A DNA stretch of 64,000 nt from Fulvivirga marina (GTDB taxonomy: Bacteria > Bacteroidota > Bacteroidia > Cytophagales > Cyclobacteriaceae): the NCBI RefSeq assembly GCF_016775155.1, contig NZ_JAEUGD010000001.1, positions 1-64,000 of the forward strand, given 5' to 3'. A program made the position numbers and the translations under genes. Positions 6,079-12,891 of this stretch are shown here, piece after piece. Within the stretch, counting starts at the first letter, position 1; each line of letters begins with the position of its first letter. The notes under the pieces were generated by a model, which saw only the letters and a program-made list of their open reading frames with translations, was not told the DNA's origin and ran no database searches.

Positions 6079-7738
6079 GAAAGGACTCATCCTGACAGCC
6101 TCCGTTATGGCTGGCATGCTTTGCTCCCTGGCATTGAAAAAAGACGAGGAAAAACAACCTGTTACCAAAAACCAGGCAGGCATACCCGGTAAAGAAGATG
6201 CCTATAATACGATATGCACACCGGAGCAACGCAAAAGGCAATATGCCAAAGACCTCCAAAAGTACGGAACCCGGCAAGGGGTAATCGATATATCGGATTG
6301 CCGGAATAAAAAGAGGCTTGGTCAGATAGAACTGGCTGGCGCCCAAATGTTGGCCACATTTAATGATCAACGTAATCTTAAAAAGAAAGCTTATAACCTG
6401 AGGGATGATATACGCGCCACACAGTTAACCCTGACCAACATCACTGACCGGCAACAGGAAGTTACCCTTTGGGGGCAGGGTGATAACCCTGGTCTGGAAG
6501 GTGTTGAAGCTACGACCCCTACCGGCATACATCCGCAGGATATTGTTTTTAATGCGGCCAACAATCTGGCCTATGTTGCCAATCAACTGTCAGACAGCAT
6601 ATCAATTCTTTCAGCAAGAGGGAAACGGATAGATACCATTGTATTAGGGGCTGCCTATCCCGGTATGGTCTCCCCTGTGGCACTGGCCGTTAACGATAAC
6701 CCGGCAACCCCTGATTATGGTAAGGTCTATGTAGCAGGGTCAGTCTCCGATACCATCAGCGTCATCACTACTGACAATGTGCTGGATGACTCCATTACTC
6801 TGGATGCCCAAAGGCCTGTAGCCATAGCTTTCAATAGAGCTAACAATAACCTTTATGTCGCCTGCCTGGTCAGCAGGAAAGTACTGGTTATTGATGGGAA
6901 CACGCATCAGGTAATTCGCAGTCTTGAATCGGGTGAGCCTCCTGTTGGGCTGGGTGTAAACCCTGACAATGGAGATGTATTTGTTGCGTATTCAGAAAGC
7001 ACCCGACTTGGTGTCTACAATAAAGATCATTCCAGGGTAGCCACTGTAGAAGGTATTCCGGAGGATACCAGTCACCTGGTTTTTGATGCGGCAGAAGGAT
7101 GTATTTGGGCAGCTTCAGGCACTTCGCCCAATCTGGTAGGCATTGATGCTACCAGTTATCAAATCCGTTCAACGAAGGATGTCGGTAGTCATATTCTGGC
7201 CATGGCCTATAATCCGGCCAATGAAAAGCTATCGCTAACTGACGGGACTTCTTTGAAAACGCTGCAAGACGATGGCTCCTTTAGTCAGGAGTCAGAGCGT
7301 CTGCAGGCAGTTAATGCACTGGCTTTTGATACGACAGGGGCATTATTGACCACCGCTCAGGATTTGGGTAATGCTACGGTTTCCAACAAGGCTTCGGTTA
7401 CCATAGATGCAGACTATGCCGAGAAAAACAGGCATTTCCGTTATGCACCAGCCGTAATCGAACAGGTAAGATTTATAATGGAAGCACACCAGCGCATTCC
7501 ATTATTAACGGCCCGAAACAGGACGGTATCGGGAAAAGAAGAGGCTTTTACCTTTTCTTTGGAGAAGTATCGCAGTACCCGCCATTTCCAGAACATTATT
7601 ACGATGCCCATGAAGGGCTTTAGCCTTAATGGGCATTCATCCTGGCAGTTTCATTTACAACCAGGGCAAACGGTGACCCTGCTGGTTTCCTACCGGCAAC
7701 TGGACAGCTATGCCCTGATACCACCCCTGCCTGGTTAA
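6062..7738 (+). CDS. Membrane-anchored beta-propeller protein (YVTN/NHL-like repeats)
   Basis: I chose the ATG at 6062 (MNRNLKKGLILTASVMAG), which overlaps the previous gene by 17 bp; in-frame starts at 5999 and 6041 would overlap more. The product has about 558 residues. An N-terminal helix (residues ~7-25) anchors it. Residues ~145-440 hold at least four to six propeller blades of the kind PxxIxFNxxNNxxYVAN...SISIL, for example HPQDIVFNAANNLAYVAN and RPVAIAFNRANNNLYVAC. The last ~100 residues are a separate beta-rich domain. Anchored propellers often bind ligands or receptors, so in this context it may be a spike or receptor-binding protein. A cell-surface role outside a virion cannot be excluded. 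Confidence 0.65.
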   Translation: MNRNLKKGLILTASVMAGMLCSLALKKDEEKQPVTKNQAGIPGKEDAYNTICTPEQRKRQYAKDLQKYGTRQGVIDISDCRNKKRLGQIELAGAQMLATFNDQRNLKKKAYNLRDDIRATQLTLTNITDRQQEVTLWGQGDNPGLEGVEATTPTGIHPQDIVFNAANNLAYVANQLSDSISILSARGKRIDTIVLGAAYPGMVSPVALAVNDNPATPDYGKVYVAGSVSDTISVITTDNVLDDSITLDAQRPVAIAFNRANNNLYVACLVSRKVLVIDGNTHQVIRSLESGEPPVGLGVNPDNGDVFVAYSESTRLGVYNKDHSRVATVEGIPEDTSHLVFDAAEGCIWAASGTSPNLVGIDATSYQIRSTKDVGSHILAMAYNPANEKLSLTDGTSLKTLQDDGSFSQESERLQAVNALAFDTTGALLTTAQDLGNATVSNKASVTIDADYAEKNRHFRYAPAVIEQVRFIMEAHQRIPLLTARNRTVSGKEEAFTFSLEKYRSTRHFQNIITMPMKGFSLNGHSSWQFHLQPGQTVTLLVSYRQLDSYALIPPLPG

Positions 7739-7770
7739 GCAAAAACGCTCAAAAACAGAACTCATCAATA

Positions 7771-7785
7771 TCCAATAACAACAAC
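7771..7785 (+). promoter_or_regulatory. A/C-rich leader motif before the TIGR02594-like hydrolase
   Basis: An exact copy of CCAATAACAACAACA ends one base before the ATG at 7787. It marks the start of a new sub-operon after the propeller gene. Confidence 0.5.
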
Positions 7786-7786
7786 A

Positions 7787-8227
7787 ATGAACAATCAACT
7801 CATCAACATCGCATTAAGCCAGTACGGGGTGCAGGAGCAACCCGGAAAGCTTCACAATCCTACGATTATTAACTATTCCTGGGAAACGGGTTTCAGAGGC
7901 ATCATTTCAGATGAGACCGCATGGTGTTCCATCTTCATGAACTGGTGTGCCATGAAGGCGGGGCTGCAAAGGTCGAAAAAGGCCAATGCCCGTTCCTGGC
8001 TGCACCTGGGGCAGGTGATCCATACTGAACCGCAAATTGGAGATGTTGTGATCTTCTGGCGTGAGAGTCCCTCAAGTTGGAAAGGGCATGTAGCTCTGTT
8101 TATCGGCTATTCCGAAGACAAACGGTACATCTATTGTCTTGGAGGGAATCAGAATAACAAGGTTTGTATTGCCCCATACCAGGCCTCTAGGGTACTGGGC
8201 TTCAGAAGGCTTCAAAAAATCAAATAA
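7787..8227 (+). CDS. TIGR02594-type (CHAP/NlpC-P60-like) cysteine cell-wall hydrolase
   Basis: The 146-residue protein matches the small endolysin family TIGR02594. It has IALSQYGVQEQPGKLHNP at the N-terminus, then ETAWCSIFMNWCAMKAGL with the likely catalytic Cys (about residue 47), then GDVVIFWRE and the His in WKGHVALFIGY (about residue 103), then GGNQNN (about residue 122). These are the usual Cys/His/Asn positions. No signal peptide is present, as expected for a phage lysin released by a holin or carried in a virion. It cuts peptide bonds in peptidoglycan. It is the first gene of the second half of the cluster. Confidence 0.85.
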   Translation: MNNQLINIALSQYGVQEQPGKLHNPTIINYSWETGFRGIISDETAWCSIFMNWCAMKAGLQRSKKANARSWLHLGQVIHTEPQIGDVVIFWRESPSSWKGHVALFIGYSEDKRYIYCLGGNQNNKVCIAPYQASRVLGFRRLQKIK

Positions 8228-8240
8228 AGACCCCTGGCTT

Positions 8241-8438
8241 ATGAAAACTATAGCAGCACTGGCCGTAGGCTTCTGGCTTGGCAGGCAAATGTATATCAAC
8301 TATGACCGCCAACAGGCTTTGGAAAAAGAAGCCGGAATGAAGAGAAAGGTAAAGATGATGTTCGAAGAGATGGGTTTATCCAAATCGGACATCACTGAAA
8401 AGGTTCAGCAAATAGAGCAGTATGGCAACAACAATTAA
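8241..8438 (+). CDS. Small membrane protein with polar C-terminal helix
   Basis: I chose the ATG at 8241 (MKTIAALAVGFWLGRQM), giving 65 residues; the longer in-frame ORF from 8139 runs inside the hydrolase gene. A short N-terminal membrane helix (residues 3-17) is followed by a charged helical tail (RQQALEKEAGMKRKVKMMFEE) and a motif LSKSDITEKVQQIEQY. It overlaps the next gene by 17 bp. The function is unknown. Confidence 0.55.
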   Translation: MKTIAALAVGFWLGRQMYINYDRQQALEKEAGMKRKVKMMFEEMGLSKSDITEKVQQIEQYGNNN

Positions 8439-8868
8439 AATCGGCAACAAAACCTTTGTAATCCCTGAGCCTGACAGTCCATGTGATTTGTGGCGTGGGT
8501 ATTATGACAAGCTCAAAAGAGAAGTAGGTACAGACAATGCCCGGACCATCTGGCTTGTCACCTGGCAGGCCAACGGTTCCGGCTCATGCACCACCAATGC
8601 GGACTTCAATAAATGGCTGACCAAAAACAAGCTGGATGTGTCCTCTGCCGCTACCCGGGCGGTAGCGGATATTTCCGGTATTGGCAGCAACATTCTGGGC
8701 TTCGGCAAAGGGCTGACGAAAACCCTGTCTATTGCCATTCCAGTTACGCTTGCCGGTGTGCTGGCTGCCATTCTTTACATATTGTTCAATACGGCAAAAA
8801 AAACCGATGCGGTTGACGTGGCGATGCTCGCCACACCCCAGGGGAGGTTAATCAAGCTACTGAAATGA
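8422..8868 (+). CDS. Phage-like cluster membrane protein with conserved-looking N-domain
   Basis: The protein has 148 residues. Residues 1-75 form a soluble domain: a beta start (TIKIGNKTFVIPEPDSPCDL), then a helical part including WRGYYDKLKREVGTDNART and TWQANGSGSCTTNADFNKWL with two Cys that could pair. A Gly/Ile-rich stretch (ISGIGSNILGFGKGLTKTL) leads to a membrane helix (about 103-125, IAIPVTLAGVLAAILYILF) and a short basic end. It overlaps the next gene by 4 bp. A membrane-bound virion or lysis-accessory protein is inferred. Confidence 0.55.
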   Translation: MATTIKIGNKTFVIPEPDSPCDLWRGYYDKLKREVGTDNARTIWLVTWQANGSGSCTTNADFNKWLTKNKLDVSSAATRAVADISGIGSNILGFGKGLTKTLSIAIPVTLAGVLAAILYILFNTAKKTDAVDVAMLATPQGRLIKLLK

Positions 8869-9344
8869 GGATAGATAAAGATACACTAAAAATTTCCGGT
8901 ATAACGGCAGCAACATTGTTGGCCGCAAGCTTATTACTGACCTGGAAACGGAAACAACAGGACAAGCTGGCCTCACGGATTTTGGAAGAGCTGCAAAAGG
9001 AAACCAACCCTGGTTCAGCAGGCCTTTCAGCCAGTGAGGCTTTCGACATTCATTACAAAGACAAAGTGCAGAAGGATGTTGGGGGTAAGATCATAGTGCT
9101 TACCCAGGATGCAGCAAAACGGTATGCGAAAGAAATACAGGATGCCTGGGGAATCTTCAATGATGATGAGAACCAAATATACGCTGTTCTGAGGAAGTTG
9201 AAGGACAAAGTGCAGGTTTCTCAGGTCAGTCGTGCTTATAATGATGGAAACCTCATCGATGTTTTTTATGACCGCCTGTCTTCTTCAGAGATCAAAAAGG
9301 TTTTGGAAATCGTCAACAGCAAACCTGCCTACAGGAGGCCCTAA
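8865..9344 (+). CDS. Membrane-anchored protein with annexin-like helical repeat
   Basis: The protein has 159 residues. An N-terminal membrane helix (about 9-27, ISGITAATLLAASLLLTW) is followed by a basic segment and an entirely helical C-terminal domain (about 75-155). That domain reads DAWGIFNDDENQIYAVLRKL, then QVSRAYNDGNLIDVFYDRL and SSSEIKKVLEIVNSKP. The order resembles an annexin repeat (GT-DE-x-x-I, then a y-x-x-x-x-dL-x-x-x-l helix), although this may be fold similarity only. It starts in the preceding stop (ATGA). It may dock to membranes or bind another particle protein. Confidence 0.55.
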   Translation: MRIDKDTLKISGITAATLLAASLLLTWKRKQQDKLASRILEELQKETNPGSAGLSASEAFDIHYKDKVQKDVGGKIIVLTQDAAKRYAKEIQDAWGIFNDDENQIYAVLRKLKDKVQVSQVSRAYNDGNLIDVFYDRLSSSEIKKVLEIVNSKPAYRRP

Positions 9345-9376
9345 CAAGTAATAACACCACTTTAAGACTAACAACC

Positions 9377-9772
9377 ATGAAAAACGAGAATTTCAAAATA
9401 GATAACAACCTGCTCTGGATCGGTGGCGGGGTACTGGTAGCCGCAGCCTTGGGCACTGGCCTTTGGTATTACAGGAAGAAGAAAAGGGAAAAAGCCGATG
9501 ATGGGTATGCTACTACAACATCAGGTCAAAGTAAGCAGGCATCTTCCGGCTTCAGGTGTACCAGCAATACCTATCCCTTGGCTCTTGGAACCTGTCACCC
9601 GGATGTGGAGATCCTTCAGAGGGCATTGAAGAAAAAGGGGGCTGTACTGGGTAGAACAGGCAAAAACCGCGATGGCGTGGACGGCCAGTTCGGAAGGATT
9701 ACGGCTACAAATGCTAAAAAGTATTTTGGCAGGGACAGCTTTAGTGCCACGGACATTCAAAACCTGAAATGA
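9377..9772 (+). CDS. Membrane-anchored peptidoglycan-binding-like protein 1
   Basis: The protein has 131 residues. An N-terminal membrane helix (about 12-31, NLLWIGGGVLVAAALGTGLW) is followed by a basic stop-transfer segment (YYRKKKREK) and a Ser/Gln linker. The C-terminal domain (about 62-131) has the PG_binding_1 layout: YPLALGTCHPDVEILQRAL, then KKGA, then GVDGQFGRITATNAKKYFG. It overlaps the next gene, which has the same architecture, by 4 bp. A variant A/C-rich leader (TAATAACACCAC...ACAACC) precedes it. It probably ties the particle or the lysis machinery to the cell wall. Confidence 0.65.
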   Translation: MKNENFKIDNNLLWIGGGVLVAAALGTGLWYYRKKKREKADDGYATTTSGQSKQASSGFRCTSNTYPLALGTCHPDVEILQRALKKKGAVLGRTGKNRDGVDGQFGRITATNAKKYFGRDSFSATDIQNLK

Positions 9773-10200
9773 TGACCGGTAAGCAAATTTGGATCATGGC
9801 AGGTGTAGCCACAGGACTAACAGGCATTGGTCTGTATATGTACTACCAGGACCGGGAGAAAAAGAAAGTGGTTGCCCGGCAGCTTGCCGCTTCTCTTATG
9901 CAGTCGGTACAAAGCCGCCCTTCCAAACCCATTACTCCAAAACAAACCATCGTTCCTGCAAAACCCGAATTTCCAAAAGGTGATGGTTTCCCTTTGCGCC
10001 TGGGCAGTGAAGGCAAACGGGTAGAACGCTTGCAGGTATGGCTGATGCGCAATTTTGGCGGTGTAGGAACAGTGAACGGGAAGTTTGATAAAACTACCGA
10101 GGAACGACTGTTGCGCTACCTGAAAACCCGGGAGCTGAACGAGGAAACTTACAACAAATACAGGATGGAAAAACCTGTCTATGAACAAATAATTAAGTAA
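9769..10200 (+). CDS. Membrane-anchored peptidoglycan-binding-like protein 2
   Basis: The protein has 143 residues with the same layout as its upstream neighbour: an N-terminal membrane helix (about 5-23), a basic segment (YYQDREKKK), a Pro/Lys/Gln linker, and a C-terminal PG_binding_1-like domain (about 70-143) reading FPLRLGSEGKRVERLQVWL and then VNGKFDKTTEERLLRYL. The two are likely tandem duplicates that diverged strongly outside the domain core. It ends six bases before the next start. Confidence 0.65.
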   Translation: MMTGKQIWIMAGVATGLTGIGLYMYYQDREKKKVVARQLAASLMQSVQSRPSKPITPKQTIVPAKPEFPKGDGFPLRLGSEGKRVERLQVWLMRNFGGVGTVNGKFDKTTEERLLRYLKTRELNEETYNKYRMEKPVYEQIIK

Positions 10201-10206
10201 ACGAGC

Positions 10207-10452
10207 ATGGCACAAAACAAGAACATAAAGAATTACCTCGATCGCCTGGTGGGCGAGGAAGGCATGAGAACGGATGTCAATATCACTATGACTACACAAA
10301 CCATGATCACCCTGGCCGTTGGCCTGGTTACTGCCGGGGTATGTATCGTGGTGGTGGCCAACATCATGAAAAACGTGATCAAAAACCATCAATCTGAGGA
10401 GATCAAAGTGAGGCTGGAAACGATCATTCAAAACCTAAAACAATTGAAATGA
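10207..10452 (+). CDS. Small single-span membrane protein
   Basis: The protein has 81 residues: a charged N-terminal segment, one membrane helix (about 31-55, QTMITLAVGLVTAGVCIVVV), then a helical, charged C-terminus rich in Lys and Glu. No family was recognised. The 4-bp overlap with the next gene (ATGA) places it in the same sub-operon. Confidence 0.55.
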   Translation: MAQNKNIKNYLDRLVGEEGMRTDVNITMTTQTMITLAVGLVTAGVCIVVVANIMKNVIKNHQSEEIKVRLETIIQNLKQLK

Positions 10453-10823
10453 AAGCGATCAATATGATTGCCGGTGCGGCAATAACCGGGGGAGCTGCAT
10501 ACCTGGTATGGCGACATACTTCGGTGGGCAAACAGGTGATGAGCAAGTGGCTGACTCGTAAGTGGCTGGAATCCGCCGGACAGGAAGGGGTAAAACTGGA
10601 TAAGATGAAAATGGATAAGGCAATGTACCAGCTTACCCATCAGGATCTGGAGCTGTTGGTAAGGTACACCATGCTTGGCATTATGGACAAGCACCGTACA
10701 GGAAGCCTGGATGAAAGGACAAGGCAGAAAGGCCTTAAACTCTATCAGAAAATGGAAAAGAGCGGCACCTTCAAAAGGTCTGATGTCCGCGAGCTGGGCA
10801 ATGTCCTTTTCCCTGTTCGATAA
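10449..10823 (+). CDS. Small membrane-anchored helical protein
   Basis: The protein has 124 residues. An N-terminal hydrophobic helix rich in Ala and Gly (about 4-21, MIAGAAITGGAAYLVW) is followed by a basic, all-helical C-terminal domain, with features such as MYQLTHQDLELLVRYTML and GTFKRSDVRELGNVLF. No named family was recognised. Its stop lies 16 bp before the third copy of the A/C-rich leader motif. Confidence 0.55.
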   Translation: MKAINMIAGAAITGGAAYLVWRHTSVGKQVMSKWLTRKWLESAGQEGVKLDKMKMDKAMYQLTHQDLELLVRYTMLGIMDKHRTGSLDERTRQKGLKLYQKMEKSGTFKRSDVRELGNVLFPVR

Positions 10824-10839
10824 ATCAATTTTTCTTATA

Positions 10840-10854
10840 ACCAATAACAACAAC
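10840..10854 (+). promoter_or_regulatory. A/C-rich leader motif before the holin-like gene
   Basis: A third exact copy of CCAATAACAACAACA ends four bases before the ATG at 10859, at the start of the lysis-like sub-operon. Confidence 0.5.
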
Positions 10855-10858
10855 AATT

Positions 10859-11218
10859 ATGAACACTGAAATTTCAACATCGCTGGGAGGCCAATTGATC
10901 CAATATGTGATTGAATTGGATTGGGCTTACATTTTGACTTTTATTTTCATCGCCTATTGGATCAATACTGAAAAGGTAACATCCTGGATCAAAAAGCTGA
11001 CGGGATTGGTCGTCCGGACGCGTTACAGGGTCGCTGCCCTAGGGCTTATTTACGGCATCATCATTTTTTATCTCAGGGGTTACGATCGCTCAGGGATAGA
11101 GCTGCTGTTTCGCTCTTTCATCTTTGCCCTGGTATTTCATAAGCTGATCATTGATACCATACTTTCATGGCTAACACCAGCGGGTGATAAAGTTAAAGAC
11201 GAGCTTCCAAATCCGTGA
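10859..11218 (+). CDS. Holin-like three-helix membrane protein
   Basis: The protein has 119 residues with about three hydrophobic helices: AYILTFIFIAYWI (about 22-40), VAALGLIYGIIIFYL (about 58-76) and LLFRSFIFALVFHKLIIDTI (about 82-104). A basic loop lies between the first two and the C-terminus is charged. It is small, multi-span, has no signal for a substrate, and sits directly before a spanin-like pair and upstream of an M15 lysin, so a holin role is likely. Holin sequences are too variable for a firm assignment. It overlaps the next gene by 4 bp. Confidence 0.5.
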   Translation: MNTEISTSLGGQLIQYVIELDWAYILTFIFIAYWINTEKVTSWIKKLTGLVVRTRYRVAALGLIYGIIIFYLRGYDRSGIELLFRSFIFALVFHKLIIDTILSWLTPAGDKVKDELPNP

Positions 11219-11571
11219 ACTGGTTTAAAATAGTCATACTGGCAGAGTTGCTGGTAATAGTTACGCTTTCGGCCTGGTTATGCAGGCCGAAAGAAACTAC
11301 TGACTTTGAAAACCTGGAAAACTACCATCAGGTTCTTCAACATGAAATAGATTCGCTTATTCAGATCAACCAGAATCTTGACAAAGAGGTCACCAGGCTT
11401 AACACTACTGCGGACAGCTTGTACAAGGCAGCACAAATCACCAAAAACAACATTCAAATACTCAAAAACAACAGAAATGAAAGGATTAATGCTATTGATA
11501 ATTTCGGTCATGATGAGCTGGTCGGCTTTTTCTCAGAACTTCAGCTTAGAACCGAGGATACTGACCACTGA
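11215..11571 (+). CDS. Spanin-like inner-membrane coiled-coil protein (Rz-like)
   Basis: The start is a GTG inside the previous stop codon. The product has 118 residues: an N-terminal membrane helix (about 5-22, IVILAELLVIVTLSAWL) followed by a long periplasmic coiled coil (about 32-100: ENYHQVLQHEIDSLIQIN and onward). This is the plan of an i-spanin such as Rz. The next gene starts inside it in a different frame, as in Rz/Rz1 pairs. There is no sequence-level proof of family membership. Confidence 0.55.
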   Translation: MNWFKIVILAELLVIVTLSAWLCRPKETTDFENLENYHQVLQHEIDSLIQINQNLDKEVTRLNTTADSLYKAAQITKNNIQILKNNRNERINAIDNFGHDELVGFFSELQLRTEDTDH

Positions 11572-11902
11572 CCAAGACACGCTTTATTGCTTTTCCAAGC
11601 CTCAGGCCAGGGAGCTTGTGAAGCTCATTGAATATGGCTTTTTCACCGATTCGGTTAATCGCATGCTGGAGCAGAACCTGGCTATTCTGGAATTTGCTTT
11701 TAAGACCAAACAGGAGGCATATACCAAACTTGAATTAATGAACAACAATATGAGCCTGGTACATGCCCATCAGGAATCCATTATTGACGGACAGCTTAGT
11801 TTCATCAAAGCCCAGAAAAAAGAGATAAAAAGGCATAGGCGGCACAAATTCATTTTAATGGTTTGTGCGGGAGTGATTGGGACAACGGCTATTTTAAGAT
11901 AA
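11477..11902 (+). CDS. Secreted helical protein overlapping the Rz-like gene
   Basis: I chose the ATG at 11477 because it gives a clear signal peptide (MKGLMLLIISVMMSWSAFSQ); the longer ORF from 11378 lacks one. The start lies 95 bp inside the Rz-like gene in another frame. The 141-residue product has a mature helical region (CFSKPQARELVKLIEYGFF, then coiled coil), and a C-terminal hydrophobic helix (HKFILMVCAGVIGTTAIL). Unlike a typical Rz1 it has no lipobox, so it would be held by the C-terminal helix. It is either a noncanonical spanin partner or a phage membrane protein of unknown role. Confidence 0.5.
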   Translation: MKGLMLLIISVMMSWSAFSQNFSLEPRILTTDQDTLYCFSKPQARELVKLIEYGFFTDSVNRMLEQNLAILEFAFKTKQEAYTKLELMNNNMSLVHAHQESIIDGQLSFIKAQKKEIKRHRRHKFILMVCAGVIGTTAILR

Positions 11903-11907
11903 CAGGT

Positions 11908-12411
11908 ATGAGCGGTGGTTATCAAAGTGATGTCATCATATCCGGGGGAACAAAGGTTCTTTTCAGAGATCATGTGAGCCATGGCGTTCCCCCGGGTTCA
12001 GGTAACAGTGAAGTGGAGCTGAGCCAGCCTTATACCCTGAGTTTAGCCAGTCTTCAGATCAATGAGGGCATCAGAATATATACCAGTGGCTCATTTAGCC
12101 GCTTTAATAACAAGACACTAAGACTTTATATTGGTGATGAAGAGGTTATTTCCAACACCAATGCGCCCGCTGCTGCAGGGGACTTTGTGATGGAGGCTTT
12201 TCTTTATAAATCCTCTCTTTTTCAGGCTAAAGGCTGGGCAACCCTTCTGATCAATAACCGAGAGGGAGATGTCAGGGCAATCAACCCGATATTACAAGAC
12301 CCGGACAATCCTGGAGGTCCTGAAGATAAGGTGATCCGGATAACAGGCCAGAGCAGCGTCGAGCAGCCGGGTAGTATCACGCTTTCTAATTTCATCATAG
12401 AACAGATTTAA
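11908..12411 (+). CDS. Beta-rich protein, possible jelly-roll or receptor-binding domain
   Basis: The ATG at 11908 (MSGGYQSDVIISGGTKVLF) lies five bases after the preceding stop; an in-frame GTG at 11863 would overlap it. The 167-residue product has no membrane helix and looks like a beta-sandwich: LSLASLQINEGIRIYTSGSF, TLRLYIGDEEVISNT, FVMEAFLYKSSLFQAKGWAT and a final strand rich in Ile and Ser. Gly/Asn/Pro turns are frequent. In this setting it could be a minor capsid, spike or adhesin protein. No family was recognised. Confidence 0.5.
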   Translation: MSGGYQSDVIISGGTKVLFRDHVSHGVPPGSGNSEVELSQPYTLSLASLQINEGIRIYTSGSFSRFNNKTLRLYIGDEEVISNTNAPAAAGDFVMEAFLYKSSLFQAKGWATLLINNREGDVRAINPILQDPDNPGGPEDKVIRITGQSSVEQPGSITLSNFIIEQI

Positions 12412-12412
12412 T

Positions 12413-12736
12413 ATGAATTACATTGAACTGGCAGGGATCATCATTGTCATTATAACCGGTTGCATCAAGATTGTTGAGGGTATAATCAAAAGCCAGGTGG
12501 AAAAGCGTATAAAGCTGGAGAAGGAAAAGATCGCAGGATCTCACTCGGGCGACAACCTGGTAAGCAATTGGGTGCAATGGTCACAAACCCTTGAAAAAAG
12601 GGTGAAGGAAGCCGAAGAAACCATAGGGGCCTTGCAGGAGGTCATTCAATATCAGAAGCTTAAACTCATTGAAATGGAAGGTCATAATAAAGCGCTTCAG
12701 GATGAATTACAAATCTTAAAACATAAAGCAAAATGA
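12413..12736 (+). CDS. Single-span membrane coiled-coil protein
   Basis: The protein has 107 residues: an N-terminal membrane helix (about 4-22, ELAGIIIVIITGCIKIVEG) and then a charged coiled coil to the end (TLEKRVKEAEETIGALQEVI and onward). Its layout again resembles a membrane-anchored periplasmic coiled coil, so it may be a second spanin-like or assembly protein. It starts one base after the previous stop and overlaps the next small gene by 4 bp (ATGA). Confidence 0.5.
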   Translation: MNYIELAGIIIVIITGCIKIVEGIIKSQVEKRIKLEKEKIAGSHSGDNLVSNWVQWSQTLEKRVKEAEETIGALQEVIQYQKLKLIEMEGHNKALQDELQILKHKAK

Positions 12737-12891
12737 AAACAGCTAATAAGACTGAACTAACTATAGCCATCCTTTCAGGTACATTCCTGGTGCTTTCCAT
12801 CATAAGGGTAAGTATCGACCTGTACAAGGCTGGTAAAAATTCAAAATGCACCTGTGGGCAGGATAAAGCAATAGAAAGCCATGCAGGTTAA
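12733..12891 (+). CDS. 52-residue membrane protein with CxC motif
   Basis: This short gene starts in the preceding stop (ATGA at 12733) and ends 11 bases inside the M15 lysin gene. The product starts MKTANKTELTIAILSGTFLV, has one membrane helix (about 8-30) and a short tail containing NSKCTCGQD. The position between two coupled genes, with overlaps at both ends, is the main support. The role is unknown. Confidence 0.5.
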   Translation: MKTANKTELTIAILSGTFLVLSIIRVSIDLYKAGKNSKCTCGQDKAIESHAG

